From contig JAMPIT010000437.1 in the NCBI GenBank assembly GCA_026261815.1, positions 7,568,501-7,632,500 of the forward strand: a DNA stretch of 64,000 nucleotides, written 5' to 3'. The notes beneath the pieces were generated by a model. The model was not told where the DNA came from. It searched no databases and worked only from the letters and a program-made list of their open reading frames with translations. This DNA comes from Monarcha castaneiventris obscurior. Taxonomy: Eukaryota; Chordata; Aves; Passeriformes; Monarchidae. This document shows positions 11,990 through 25,689 of the stretch, piece by piece (the first letter of the stretch is position 1; every line of letters begins with the position of its first letter). Both the position numbers and the translations under genes were made by a program.

Positions 11990-12620
11990 AAGCCTCTATG
12001 AAAAGTCGGGACCTACATGGCAGATTTTCAGTAGCTGAATGGTCAATTTAATGATGTAGATTAGCTGTATCTAAACAGTAAATGGAGATAGGCTGTTGCA
12101 AGGCTTTGATGAATCTCTCTGATGCATATCCCAGTTGATCAATTTTCTAATTTTAGGGATTAGTATGCTGCTTTTCAATCCTAATATACCCTCTGGTTAC
12201 AATCTATTTGAAATTTAACTTAGATCAGGTATAGCTTCGTTTACTTTTTGCTGTTAACTGTCTAACAAGCGCAAATTAGATTTTAATTTGGTTTTTTTCT
12301 TTGCAGTGACTATGATGTAAAGGTCTCATTTTTTCATTCATTTTTTTCTTAGCATTACCTGACTTCTAATTAATTATTTAAATCACAACTGTATATTAAA
12401 AGACAACCTTCTATATTGCTGTAAATGTTTTAAAAAATAGCTAGCATTCCCAAATTTTATTCAGCCTAGTTAAATTCAACCGTTAAGCTTAGCAGCTAAA
12501 ACTTTAATGGAGAAAAATTACTTGTTTATCAGATAATTACTGCAATAGCTGTGTATGTTATTGTAATAGTTGAGCATAGTATGGTCAATTTTTTATGTAT
12601 CTAAATTCTGTTTATGAAGT
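11990..12620. promoter_or_regulatory. Candidate CNE, AT-rich, motif-dense
   Basis: No open frame reaches 60 codons on either strand in this stretch, and there are no repeats. It contains many TAAT cores, TGATCAATTT near 12137, TTAACTGTC near 12255, AACCGTTAAG near 12479 and TCAGATAATTAC near 12530. Together with 11335-11700 it could form one extended element. The call rests on sequence texture only. Confidence 0.28.
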
Positions 12621-13974
12621 ATCTATTGAGAAGAGCTTTTTTTTTTGTAATATAAACAAATATTTCAATCATCTATTTAGAGAAAATCTGGTTTTGTTTT
12701 TATTGCTCATGTTCCTGGAGCTAAAGTAGTTTCTGTGAAAGTGTGAATTGCCTTTTTTTTTTTAATATTTTCAACATGAAGGCTACTAATGTCAATCCAT
12801 TTGATAAAATACTCTCTTAAATACATGCAAATTCAAATAAGTTATGACTATACTACTGATTTTGTCTTTGCAAATGCTGGATCTTTAACATAGAGACTAA
12901 TTAAATATTTGTAATAAAACAGTTAACTCCAGTGGGTTATTGCTGTGGTTTGCAAAACTGCATTGAAGTGCTTTCTTTTCATTTCATTGATGGTGGAACA
13001 AACATTTCTTTAATAAGGATACAGCACATTCTAATTTTGCAGCAGAAGCTTAGATAAGGATCAGGCCCCTCTGAATCACTGCTTTGACCTATGACATGGA
13101 AAGTGCTGAAGCTCTTTGGCAAAAGAAGAGTTAGTCATTCATTATTATGCACAGGACTTTCCAGTTCTAAAGGGGCTCTGTGCTTTCTCTCAGATAGACT
13201 TTGTTTGTTGGAAATGAGAACTGTATTTTGGCAGTAAAGGACAAGAACTGAAGCAACTCTGCAGGCAGACTCATTATGACATAATCCTTCATTAATCCTT
13301 ATTCTCTATTAATAGATCATGACAGAAGTTTTGCTTTGGGTGACCATCTTCACCAGCAAGCTATGAGAGAGCAGTAATAGATAAAGACCCAAATAATAGA
13401 CCCAAACTCTTCAGGCTATCATTTTATTTACAGTCTTAAGGAAGTACTTCTGTGTTACCTTGGAGAAGTTAGTGCACTAAGTGATCTATTTTCTTCAAGT
13501 GCAACCTGGCTGTGTATCTAAGAAATGTGATTCATCTATTGGAAAATGGATTACTTATGTTACTTACCTGGCAGATAACTACACTGAAAAATTAGGTGTT
13601 GATTGCAGACTTGCTGCAGGAAAAATATATGTGAGACCCCATTAGTAGTGAAAGTGGCAGTTAAAAGGGAAAGGACTGAAGAATGAGATTTTAAGTGGCA
13701 TGTGAAATGAATGTGACAAAATTTGGCCAAGAGAATGAAAACTTGAGAGCTTTTTGTTTCAAAGTTCAGGAGAGGAACCCACATTACTGTGGACTGTTTG
13801 GGAATGTATTTTTGTAACAGTTAAAAGAACTATTGTTTTACTAGTTATAAGAAAAAAAATATATAAGTCAAGAATAATGAGGTTCATATTTGCCTGCTAT
13901 AGCAGTGTGTAGTCCTTGGCTACTCTCAAACTGCCATAGGCAGTGGAACAAAAAGTGCTGAGGAAAACAAGTAA
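12621..13974. other. AT-rich sequence, nothing recognised
   Basis: Contains an inverted octamer ATGCAAAT at 12825-12832, short T runs near 12632 and 12751, and unremarkable sequence. No coding or repeat signal. Confidence 0.5.
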
Positions 13975-14215
13975 ATTAAATATTTTTGGGGTATTGTTGA
14001 TCATTGACTAAGTTGTGCCTGGTTCTTGTTAGAGCTGAATTTACTGGCATTGGCTCTTGACGGTGCCATGGTGCACAGAACTTCGAGGTTGGTTTGCTTG
14101 TCTGCTGAAGTGCTCCTGTGGGAACTGATGCTGCTGATGATGACAGAGCAGGCTCGTGGGTTTTGTTATACAAATTAGGCTTTGTGACATCTATTAATAT
14201 TGTCAAATATAATTT
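13975..14215. promoter_or_regulatory. Candidate CNE
   Basis: Sequence of balanced composition keeps CpGs at TTGACGGTGCC and CTTCGAGG and carries a TGATGCTGCTGATGATGAC run near 14128. A minus-strand frame of 76 codons spans it, but the translation is Ser/Thr/Pro-rich with no family signature. An ancient exapted SINE is an alternative I cannot test. Confidence 0.3.
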
Positions 14216-16230
14216 GAATATAAGCCAAAATGTAATTTCTGAAGCAACTGTCTATATTCTACAAATCCATTTTTTGGTTTAAACTGCAGTCCATTTAAAC
14301 TGTAATGATCTGTGATATTTAAGGCATTTAAGAGGGTGAACCAGACTACCTTCATTACCTTCTGTGAAACTATGTTGATTTACATCCATTGCGAATGAGA
14401 TCACTAGTTTTATTACATCTTCCTAAGCTTTAGTACCATTTTGTTATGATATGTGCTGTAATGTTAGTTTGACTGGGAAAAAATGGTGTAGGAAATCCAA
14501 CTGTTTGACAAACTGAGTGGGAAAAGATTTGTATTTGTATTGTATCTTTGAGGCACTTCCAGGATCCAATGCCTAGAGACACAGGTGAGAAAAACATGTG
14601 CATCTGAAAATATATAATAATTACTAAGATAAAATATTGTTTGCTTCTAGCAGGATGACATTTTGTGCCTGAAAATCTCAATATATGTTTCCTTTGTGTA
14701 GTTTCTTAACATCCTTTCCATTCTATTCAGAAAGGTACGAAATATGAATAGATTGTTAAATTTTTCCATAGGGAAGGTTTGCCATTCATATGGAGGAGAT
14801 AATGCAATGGGGTTTACAATTTATAATTTTTATTTCCACTTAGTGTAATACTTTACACAAACAAAAGCCCTGCACTTGCTTCTTACTGTGAGGAACCGTC
14901 GGAAGTTTGTTTTTCCCTCTGCAAGTAGCATTTATCACTTCAAGTTTTGCACTGAGAATTTTGAATCTGATTTAGACATAATATGGCCATTCAGATACGG
15001 GGTTAGAGAAGGAATGGAAAAACATAATTCAGGCTTTCTAAACTATTTTTGAGGTATTACTGTTTTTCACTTCTTTGGGAGCATGCACAATAAAAGTAAC
15101 TTCTAAATGTAGTTTTGTTCCTCTTTGCTCCTCATTGTATCTGCAGGTACACAGATACAATATTGATAGCTTTGACAGTAGATGGGGTTACAAAAATGCA
15201 GTTGAGTATTAAGGTCCTGAGTAAAGCTCGGTGCTTCAACACATCTGGATTTAAATGTTGCTTCCCAAAGAAGAGATTTCTGATAGTAAGCAGCCCTTTA
15301 ATCCAACAGACAAAAGGCATAACAGGATTCACTGGATGGATGCTGACGTGCCAAATTCAGTCTGGAAATGAGATAACAATTTTTAACATAAAGAGTAATT
15401 AGCCATCAGAGGGACTTTACTAGAAACAGGCTGGACTATCTCTCCTACTGAACTTTAAAACTGAAATATATTCAAATAAATTTTATGTCTTGAATGTAAG
15501 TAACAGGTTGGAAGAAATATGTGAATTTCCCCTCTAGTCTATGTGGCTTTAAAATAAATTGCTGTATTTTTCTGAAGTTCAATTGTCATTCATTACTTAC
15601 TGTTGTACTATTGACATGATTGTGATTACTGAGGGCTCTGTGTTAAACCAAGGGAAAAAGAATTACATTGTGTTTTCAGCTGTTCAGAACCGGTGGCACT
15701 GTGCTGGCTTGTGGCACTTCCATTCTTACCCTGCAAGAAGCTGAACTGCTGGTAGTGTCTATAAATAGTAACTCTGTATTGTCTTTTGATATCCTTCTTT
15801 TAGAAAAAAATCCTGTTTTTGGAAGAAAGCTGCTCTCATTGTCCCCATCTCCTTATTAGTCTCAGAAAATAGGTGGGCTCAGCACTCTCAATGATCCGTT
15901 TTCCTCATATGTCACATCTTAGTATTTGTCTTTTCATTGGGCACCGTGGCTGGATCCAGGATGTTAGATAGGCATTGGTGCAGCATGGATTTAAATATTT
16001 ATTTTTATTAGACAGAAGTTATTCAGAAAATGAGGCAGTGGGAGTGATGGCTTTCAGACTGAATGATATCATGCTGTTGTGAGAAAATAATGTAATGGAT
16101 TATATTCAGCAAGTTGTGAAACAATTCTTCTGTGCTGCTCATCACTGAGAAGGCCAAAAATTAGAAATAATAAACTACAGCAAGAAAGTTTCTTGGTTAG
16201 AAAGAAAGGTCTTTCTAGAAGTTAGGATGA
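14216..16230. other. Unique-looking sequence, nothing recognised
   Basis: Overlapping opposite-strand frames at 15115-15402 (95 codons plus, 66 minus) show no recognisable product. No repeat found. Confidence 0.5.
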
Positions 16231-16234
16231 AAAG

Positions 16235-17111
16235 TCACTGAAATAGTTTACCGGGGGATTTGTGCATTACAAGCTGCTTCACAGGTTTGGGAGCATTGGT
16301 CAGGAGGGACATACTCATGCATGATCCTGCTTTTGTCAAGGGAGCTGAGGTTAACAGCAGGAGGGTGAAGAATTTGTGAAGGCCAGAGCAGTGTTTAAGG
16401 TTTCTGGCAGCAATCCTCTCCTTGAACAAAACAATGTCTTCTTCAGATAACCCACAGTACCCAGAGGATTCCGGAATCTTCTGTGGGCTCTCTGTGTAAG
16501 TCAAAGAAACAGCATGAGCCATATAGGACCTTCTCTATTCTGCTTCTAGGGAAAATGGACTTTGGTGGTAGAGAGACAACAGTTGTGGATACCCTTGTAA
16601 TTAGCCAAATGAAGCTGGCCATCACCTCAAATGAGATTATGAGAAGCACTAAAAGCGCTGGCATCCGCCTGATCCTGTTCTTTCTAGCAGTAACTGTAAA
16701 AGATAAGCAGACCTGGCAGGCAAGAGAAGAAAAAAGCCTGAAAAGTTCATATTGTTCAGAAAGTTCTTAGTTTGGGATGACCAGTTATCAGTTCTGTGGG
16801 AAGGTCGTCATTTTCACAGACACGGTATCACCCAAACTCATGGGGAATTCAGTTTCAAAGTCCCAGACCAGTTTTCACATCACTCAGAAGCAGCTGATGT
16901 TGCTCTCCCTTACACATTAGTAGCTGTGGCCACGGAGTTCTCATTTCACCTGCAACTATTCACATTTTCTCAGGGAAAGGAAAATGGCCCTCTGGAGGGA
17001 CCTATAGGTCCTAGTATTGGAGTGAGAAAAAGTTTCTCATATCAATCAAGAAAGAGAGCCCTTACCCAAATTCTGGAGAGAATGGAGCATAGCCATGAAG
17101 CTCGGATTTAA
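16235..17111. other. Cluster of overlapping open frames, not a supported gene
   Basis: Frames of 95 and 73 codons on minus (16235-16522, 16443-16664) and of 95 and 119 codons on plus (16483-16770, 16752-17111) tile about 880 bases. None has a recognisable domain, a convincing signal peptide or clean splice signals. Openness on both strands may come from moderate GC content or from a decayed exon or retrocopy. I cannot choose a strand or a product, so no gene is called. Confidence 0.3.
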
Positions 17112-17227
17112 TGAAATACTGAAATTTAATGAAGTTTGTTCATCTGGAAGCTATTCAAGATGGCAAAGATGATCATAAAAAATACCATCTGGACTTCAAA
17201 ATATCTTTTCCTGCCTCTTAGAAGGCA

Positions 17228-17265
17228 GATGTTGTAGAAGTTCAACCTGATGTTGTAGAAGTTCA
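17228..17265. repeat. 17-bp direct repeat at 21-bp period
   Basis: GATGTTGTAGAAGTTCA occurs perfectly at 17228-17244 and again at 17249-17265, separated by ACCT. This is a local duplication. Confidence 0.9.
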
Positions 17266-19555
17266 GAATTGCTACCAGTTCCTGTAAGTATTCATAGCAG
17301 AACTATGTACTTTGGGAAAAATACTGTAAAAACACATCTATAAATGGCCTTCTGCTTTTATTTTCTTTCTATACCTGTAAATTAACAGGATGGATACCTC
17401 ATTGCTGGGCAGGGAAGCTCAATGCTTGTGTGTTCAGAGAAAGAAATATGAATGCATGATAACATTTTGGAACTAATGGGTCCCATAAATCCTTGGTGCA
17501 GCAAAACTTAGGAGATCTGATACAGAGTATCAGATATTAGTTTCCATTCCAGAGTACCTGTCCCCTCATTCTTCAGACATTTATTTAAGGACAGTGTAAG
17601 TGGAAAATCATCATAAAATGGCCTTTTAGATGTCAATGACTGCAAAACTTCTGCAACTCAAACTAAAAATAAAAATGAGGGGTTTTTTAAAATTATTTTT
17701 CTTTTTTTCTATGTATATTTTTTATGTCAGCTGACAGCTGGATTGAAAATCCCTATTCAGCCACTTCTTGGCCTGTCCGCACTTTTTGATTCTCTGAAAA
17801 GCCAGAGAAGTACTTGTCACATCTTATTTTGGATTCCTTGTGCCTAAGGTAGTTTTTGTTCCCAGTGGTGCCATGTGTTTCTGGCAGTCATTCTGAAATG
17901 CTGTTGTATTCTGAGGTATTAGGCACTGTCTCTAATCTCTGGTTTTAATAATATGTTCAATAAAAATAATAATCAATTGGATTAGCTGTTGCTTTGGGAT
18001 CCTCATACATAGTATGTGCATTCAATAGATCAGTCAACTGTGAAAAAGAAGTTTTTTATTCTGCAATACCTGAAGTGTTTCAAGGTGTGGTGCACACAGA
18101 ATTCCATAGCCTGCCCTCTTGGTTTTGGTTTGGCGGTTTCAGTTTGGTTTGGTTTTCTTTTAGTTTGTCGTATCTGTAGCTTTATGACTGAAGGGAGACT
18201 CAGGCGTGACAGATAGAATATATTTTTCTATGCCATTGTAGAAAGTCAATGTGCTGAAAGTGTTTTCTCTCTTAATATTGCCAGGCACAGTGACCTCTGC
18301 CCCGAGCTCAGGCACATGACAGTGTATGTATATGAACTGCAGAGCTCAGACTAGTTACTGTAAATAGGTTCTCTCCAACTTCACAGGACAAGGGATTTCT
18401 GAGCTGCTTCTTCTGATTGTGTTTCTGTGCACTCCTCTTTTGTCAACTATAGATGGCAGATCCTTGTTGTATGTATCAAAGCAGTTTCCTACACAATGCC
18501 AGCCAGGACCCAGCAGTCTCATGTAGTAGGCTCCTTAAAAAAACGTGTTGGGAGATGTGGCAGTCCAGGCTGTTAATTACCATATAAAGCATCACTTTCC
18601 AAGTGTGAGTCTTCAGCATCTTCACTTTTTGGCTTGACTTTTCTGCTTGTAGCAATATATGGAATTATAGCTGTGTGTGTACAGTAGGAAACCTAAATAT
18701 ACATGTAATTGCTAAGCCAGCTATATATGCATATATGTGATTGGACAGCTGCTAAGTGAACTACTAGTTAATAGTCTGATGGCAGAAAGTGGAGGGGTTA
18801 TATGTAGGAAGAGGTCTTTTATTTGTTGCTAAAAGGAGATATTCTGACTCATTTTAGGCTCTGGAGTAGTGTGGGTGAGCCAATACATGGTGCATCTAGA
18901 TATTAGAAGGAAAGTAAATGGAAATTATCATTTTTTGTGACAGAAGTATACCTTTGGTATGGTGCCAAGTAAAAACAAGTATGTGCAGATTTGTTCGAAA
19001 GATCTGCCAATAACACAGAAACTTCTCATGTCCCTGGAATGAATTTCAGATTCTGAAAGGAAACAAACAGCCAGAAAAACAGGAAAGAACAAAAGTAATT
19101 GAAAACATGTGATCCCAGGTCTTGTGCACAGATTTAATTAAGACCTCTACCTTCCAGTGCCTTTGCCAAACGGTTTTTGTAAACCTTAGGCAAAATATGT
19201 TGGCTGGTCCACATTTGGAGACACAGGCATTAATTTCCATGGTACAGAGGCAATCCTTTTGTTCAGAACTATGTTACTTCAAACGAGTATTTCATTAGGG
19301 TGAATATTTATGTAAATTTTGGATATGCTCTGTGTACTGGAAAAACTCTTCCCGAAAATATGTGTCGCATCAGTAATGAGTTGTTGTTGGTTTTTTTCCC
19401 ACTGCCTTGTACTGTTCTTAGAGATGTAAAGCAACACATCTTACGTTTCCTCCCCTTTCTGCATGCAGAATAGAAATTACAACGACAGCTTAGCTTGTTT
19501 TGCCTATGGATCAATGCCAGAAAGCAGTTTTGAAGGTGTTTTAAAATGAAGACAT
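17266..19555. other. Unique-looking sequence, nothing recognised
   Basis: Includes a TTTGGTTTGG-type run near 18121-18160 and a short alternating AT/TA stretch near 18720-18740. No gene or interspersed repeat recognised. Confidence 0.5.
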
Positions 19556-19559
19556 CTGG

Positions 19560-19730
19560 CAGCTGGTGTACTTACAATTCATTTGCCAAAGACAAGTTGC
19601 ATGCTGTTGGAATTTTCAATTGAAGGTCACGCACCGGGTAAAAATCCGTCAGGTGGAGCTCATGTGTGGTGAACCCACTCACTTGAAGAATTGTTGGCCC
19701 AGGGATGTGTGGGTGGGCTAAACTGTGAAA
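19560..19730. promoter_or_regulatory. Candidate CNE with nuclear-receptor half-site and E-box
   Basis: Around 19616-19665 the sequence has the palindrome TTCAATTGAA, a nuclear-receptor half-site AGGTCA at 19624-19629, CpGs in TCACGCACCGGGT and ATCCGTC, and the E-box CAGGTG inside GTCAGGTGG. This is a dense set of sites with retained CpGs in CpG-poor surroundings. Conservation was not tested. Confidence 0.35.
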
Positions 19731-19964
19731 GATGTTTGTCTAATTTTTCCCCTTTAAAATGTTAAACCCAAAGCTAAAAAGAGGTCAGTAAATCTGAGAA
19801 GAAATCACAAGGCTATGATATTTCAGTGGAACCACCATCAATTAGTTTGAGCAGAGAGTGCCAAAAAAAAAGAAAAAGGAAAGATGAATAGCAGAATCTG
19901 ACATAATGTTGGACAAACACTCTACTGTCAGCTGAGTGGTCACACACTTTTTGCTCTCATTTTT
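19731..19964. other. Nothing recognised
   Basis: Ordinary sequence with a short A-rich run near 19863-19878. Confidence 0.45.
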
Positions 19965-20110
19965 TTCAGTAAGAAATAGCCTGGAGGATTATTTGTACAC
20001 AGCTTTGTACTGACAGTGAATTAGTAACACTGTGTCATTGTGCATTCAGTGACAGCTCTGAGACTAAGCTGTTTACATTAATTGATGTTTAATGGTTTTA
20101 ATGCAGTATG
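19965..20110. promoter_or_regulatory. Candidate short CNE
   Basis: Contains TTAGTAACACTG, CATTAATTGATG and TTTAATGG, plus TGACAGTGAA and GTGACAGCTC, which fit homeodomain and TALE (MEIS/PKNOX TGACAG) sites. Motif density is the only support. Confidence 0.25.
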
Positions 20111-23100
20111 TTTTACCATTATAAACTTTCTCTTCATCAGTATGGTTACTTAATAAGATCCTAATATTTCTACATCAAGGGGTCTGCACCCACAATGGCT
20201 TTACATATGTTTACATGGAAAATACATGTCCTGTCTGTGTAACATGGGGAAATGCTGTTCAGTATTACGCTGCAAGAATAAAAGCATGAGGCCTGAATTC
20301 TTCTCTCACTTAAGCATGGTTTATATAAAAGAATCTTCTTTTGTGTTAATAGATACAGATATTTTTATTACTTGGATGTACATAGAAAGTGGAAAATCAG
20401 GCCTAGAACATGTATGCTGCAATATTTAAAGGTACAACCTGTAGCAGGTTTTTCTGTGTTTTGCTAGATGAAAGTTTTATTGTGACATTTGAGAATGTTT
20501 TGCTTTCAGAACATGGTTAGATAAACCTAAAAATGGCCTAAATCCTTGTGAAAACATTTTGAGCAATATTGGATTTTCTAAAGTATAAGCAGAAGAAAAA
20601 GCAATCTTCGCCACTGTTTCTGAGAGGGAAGTTCAGAAATTAATTGAGCAGCATTATTCACTTGGTAAGGTCAGTACTTGTCCTTGTCAAGCAACGGAGA
20701 GTATTTTTTTTCTGCCATTTCTTCTTTTTCTGTTTCCTCTGCTCTCTAAGTACACAAAAACATACTTTTATCATATTTTACCCAAAGCTCTTAGGCAAAG
20801 AAACCAGAAATCCCAACTATTCCCTATGGAACTTCCATCTGAAGCCTAGCTCCTAAACTCCCAGGCTGACTGAAGAGGTAACTTTGGTGTTTAGACTACG
20901 AGCTTCCTGCCCAGGGAGTGGAAGAAATAAGGGATGCCTGATACTGGTATTCAGTACAGGAGCATGAACTTCTCTGCTTTTAAGGGAGTTGTTTGTAACT
21001 GATTGCACTGCAGTGTGGACTCATGGCAAAAACACTGAAGGATTCAGTGGAGTCAGAATCCCACAAATCCCACTAGACTGCTATTTATGGAAAAAAATAG
21101 CATCTTTCAAAGCAATTTTTTTTTTTGTCAACAGAGGGTAAGACAATATGGGGAAAGAAAAATGAATACTTATTTAAAACCCTTTAAATTTGATTTCTTA
21201 CTAGGAAAAGTTCAAGCTGTACCCCTCCTCTCTTTCTTCCATTAAATTGTGAGCTGCCCCTCTGATGCTCGGGTTTTGGACAGCTGGACTTTACAACAAT
21301 CCCTATCAGTTCTCCTGTCATGTTCTTCTGCAGCTTGCAGGTAAAAGGTAGCATGATGTGGCTGAAGCCTTAAGCACTTCTGTAAAATAAATCATTGATA
21401 ATTGCTAGTATGAATTACTTTGAACCAAAGACTTTGGTGTCAGATTTAGGTGTACAAAAAGAGTTGCAACTTTTTCCCTTCTTCTGGAGAGGTACTGTTT
21501 AAATTGTGTAAATGTAACATAGTGTAAAATACTGGATGATTTTTTTTTGCTTCCTGTAAGAGGGAATGCAGAGTCTAAAGATGAAATATGAAACTGCTTT
21601 GAGATGAGGATCTAGAGAAAATGCTGATGATTTGTCACAACTGTTCATCATTGCACTAAACCTGTTTTGTTTTCCTGCTCAAATTCCTGACAGATAATGG
21701 CAATCTGACATTCTTACTGTTTTCATTTTACTGCAAAAAAGATCTACAGAGAAGGGGCTGAAACCAAGTAGTGTTATTACATTGCAAGGCTCTTAGACTC
21801 CTAAGATTGATTTCTTGAGTAACATAAGCTGTTTCTACTGCAGTCATGTGAATATTTTGAAGTTACTCTTGCTTAATGTGAAATTCCATTACTGGTTGAA
21901 AGGAGCCCATGGTTATCCTGTTTAACTGTCTCTAAGCATATGAAACTGTGTACTTTGCCCCTGTAGATGAGCCCAGGGCAATTATAAATATTTTGAGGGA
22001 CATCTTCAAAATAATGCACCTAAGGAAGTGTTGTGATTTGATTGAAAATAAAAGATTTTGTTAGTTCACCTTAGGCTGTCTGGTGACTTTGGAAAACAGA
22101 AGTGTCTTCTTTATAATTTTTGTGTCCAGTATGATCCTTGCCAGCCTTATGCCCCAGTGTGGCAAGAGGCCTTTCGGAGTCTTAGATTCACTGCTGCAGT
22201 GTTTGGTGTTTTGTCTGGGAACCCTGAGCCCCTGGCAGTAGGGTATAACTGAGGTCTCAGGGGATTTTACAGATTTTACAGCAGTGCTTCAGAGGGTTCC
22301 AGCAGTAGCTGCTTGAGCCTGGTATTGCTTTTGTTTAGCAGCAGACTTGGTTCACTCTGTAACTATCTCCCAGGTCGGGTTTGGTTGTGCTTTTCCTCTT
22401 TATCATGGAAGCAGATTACTTAAGCCGCTCTGCTATGAGATTTATCTTGCTGACAAATTATCAGTGTGAAAACTCCTGATTCTGAGGGTCACTTCATCTT
22501 GGGTGCCAGTGGATCCAAAGTTAAACCTCCCAGAGGATCTTTAAAAGCTCTGTGTAGCAGAGATTCTGCTTCAAGTGGTGTATCCATAAGGAATGTTTTC
22601 ATTAATGATTTCGGAAGCTTTGGGGATGCCTTCATGTCTGTGTTCTAATTATGCTGAACTGGTAACTATAAATTCAGTGTTTTTATTGAAGCCTTTCCGT
22701 GGCATAATGATGTATTTGGTTTAGTTATTGTTTCTGTTAATTCTAATGCCCCCTGCTGCTGAGGAAATGGCATGTGCTCTATAAATGGAATTATAAATAT
22801 GTTAAAGGATACAAATTGGAGTGCTTTAAGAGTACAAGTGGATATTTGGGAAGCAAGAAGTGATGCTATATTAGAATGCAATAACATCTTCTGGGCAAAA
22901 TAGACCCAAACACATACTGAAAATACAGTAAGAGGTAACTACAACACAAATGCTGTGGGAATGTGTACAAACATCGGAGTGTGTGTAAATATATGAACTA
23001 CTTTTTACACATTCCTGGTAGAAGGGAATGAGTAGGATAAGTAAATTTTAGAAAAAGTTAAAGAACCATGACTGGGAAAGATGGTGAAAGGTGAAAACTT

Positions 23101-25685
23101 CTGAACATTCAGAGATTTTCCTATTTTTCATTTCTAATTGATTTGCTTTGTCTAAATGCCCTTTTCTTTTTTTTGTCGTTTTTTTGGTGCGTGTTTTTTT
23201 TCTCCCTTCCTTGAGACAAAACCATTCAGCTTTGGTAAAGGTATGCTACTTTAATAGGAATAAAAAGTTGTAGTTACAGACTTGATGGGTGACAAGTATT
23301 TATGCATGGAATTTTTCATCATAGAATTTGCTCTTCAGAATTTAATAATCCAGAAAATTTAATATGGTTTGGAAATTGCTTGACAAAGAGATTATTAGTC
23401 AGCATTATCATAAGGAAACAGAGAGCAAAGATTGTTTGAACAAGATGGAATTCATTTTAAGACCCTGAAGAATTACTTCAGTGTTATTTGAAGATGAGGT
23501 AAAATTCAATAATATCGTGAAAGAAAATTAAGACTACCATGACAAGATAGAATGAACCAGTAGAATGCAGTAGATAAATATGCTATAGATCTAAATAAAT
23601 CTCAAGAATAGAATTTTGCTGAAAAAGGTATTAGTTTAAATGTAGTAAGAAAGTGATTCATTAATGAATATTCATTGTGAGAGACAACCTTGGAAATGAA
23701 ACCAGAGAAAATTATGAGTGAATAGCAAAGAAACATAATGGTCAGCAATGACTGTTGGATAGGATAGTGCAGTACTCCTGTACAGTGGTCATTAGCAGAA
23801 ATCCCCTTGACGTGGTGTATGTAAGGCTGCACCACCTAAAACTCTCAAAACTATAAAGAAAGGAGTAACATATCTATGCCTTTTAAATATTTTAAACTCA
23901 TCTATATTTTAAATCTATTCTAACATAAATTCCTTTATATCTCACTTGTATTTCTTAATGAACTGCATTACTTGAAGTTAGTTTGTCTTATTCTAGTGTT
24001 CATCAGGGATATGTCTGCAATATCTTCTCTCCTCCTGGGGTGTAGAGAGAGGAACCCATTACCCAAGAATCAACCTGTACTGACATAAGAGCTCTAGTAG
24101 GGCCAGCATTGTTTCCATCATTCTTATGTGTGTAAAAAAATGCTAAATTTGTAACTCTTTGCCGTTTAGTGAGTTATTTTCAAACACTCAATTTCTTCCT
24201 GTTTAAATTCCTCATATTTTGAGTTTTTCTCATAGTCCAAAAGAAACTAGTATGTGTATTATATGCACAATGGATGGCTTGAAAGAGAAGTTGTCTTCAC
24301 TGACAGTAGAGATCAATTAAAGTTATTTATTTTTTAATTATAACATATATTATTTGGAAAACACTCAAAATGTAAGGTGAATAGGTGAAACAGGTTGCAG
24401 TAAAGTCTAGACTCAAGTGAAGGGAATAAAATAATACTGACTTTTAATCATTCACATGCTTTGCCATTAACTCATCCTTCTTTTTGTTTTTGGCAATAAA
24501 ATGTGACCAGGAGAAAAAACATCTCTTCTGTGATCAAACTGTTCTCTTTCAAAGAGGCAGGGAGAGTGTTCTTTTCCACATCCAAATGGCCATTCCATGG
24601 CGTGGAGCAGAGGACAGCTGTGAGATATGGGCTGCCCCCTTGCCTGAAAACAGACACAGACCCACAGCCTGCCTCAGCTGCAGAGAACTGTAGAGAGATT
24701 TAGACCATCACCTGTGGAGGCACCCAATTAATAACTAAGAACTCTCCAAAAACCAAAGTTTCCTAGTTTATGGAACTTAGCTATGTGTTTGTTTTCTTTT
24801 TTGAGAAAATGCACAGTATGTATTTCCTGAGTTATATAAATCCACAAATAAAAGAATTTGCCTTAATCTCCTCTAATCTATTACAATCTTATGAAATAGC
24901 AGTTCACTTCCTTCTGTTGCCTGTTTGTAAAAAGATTTCACTGAGCCTGATAACATCAGAGTATTTGTAACTTATTGCATGTGGAAATGATGACTTGTTC
25001 TCTTATGAGCTGCTCCAATGGGTCACTTAGTCCATAGCCAGGGAATAAAAAGCAATTTCAGCAGGAGTTGAGGCAGTCCAGTGTTGGTAGCTGTGCCCTC
25101 CTGGACCAAGCCTGTTGGCACCATCAGCTTCATAGGGATTCTGAGCATCTTGGCAATGTGGAACCAAATTCCACTTTCACACTCTACATTTTTCTCATAT
25201 ATAAAAAAACCTTGAAGGACACACCTGAGGGCAGATCTGGCTCCATGTGATTAACACACACAGCAAATTCACAGAACCTATCGAAAAATTTTCATCATCA
25301 GTATTAGAAAGTTTGGATAAATGTATGCTCTGCAGTATCTTTAGCACAGAAATTTTCTGTTGCAAGCTGCCGTGCTCAAGTATGCATTTCTTTTATGAAT
25401 GAAGGTCTTTTGTGCATCAAGATTAAAATCCTCTGCCTCTCTGCTATGAAGGGGGGAAAAAAAAATCTCTTTGAGAGTGCAGTTCATGTAAACCATTTCT
25501 TTAAAAACAGAGCCCTTAAATAGCTCCAAGTACATTTCTGTGTATGACACATAAATGTCCACTAATTGCATGAAGGGAGAGCTGAGATTCCAATAGCAAA
25601 TTCTGTAAAAAGTAGATATACAAAGAAAAGTGGAAGCATCTGTTTAATATATACGACATTAGAATTTAATTTTACCTCTGTGATG
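20111..25685. other. Long stretch without recognised features
   Basis: About 5.6 kb of AT-rich, apparently unique sequence. Open frames are all under 80 codons and mostly overlap on both strands (for example 24472-24703). T-rich runs lie near 21117-21126, 21541 and 23168-23205. A slightly GC-richer patch lies at about 22140-22570. I see no repeat, RNA gene or strong motif cluster. Confidence 0.5.
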
Positions 25686-25689
25686 CTTT

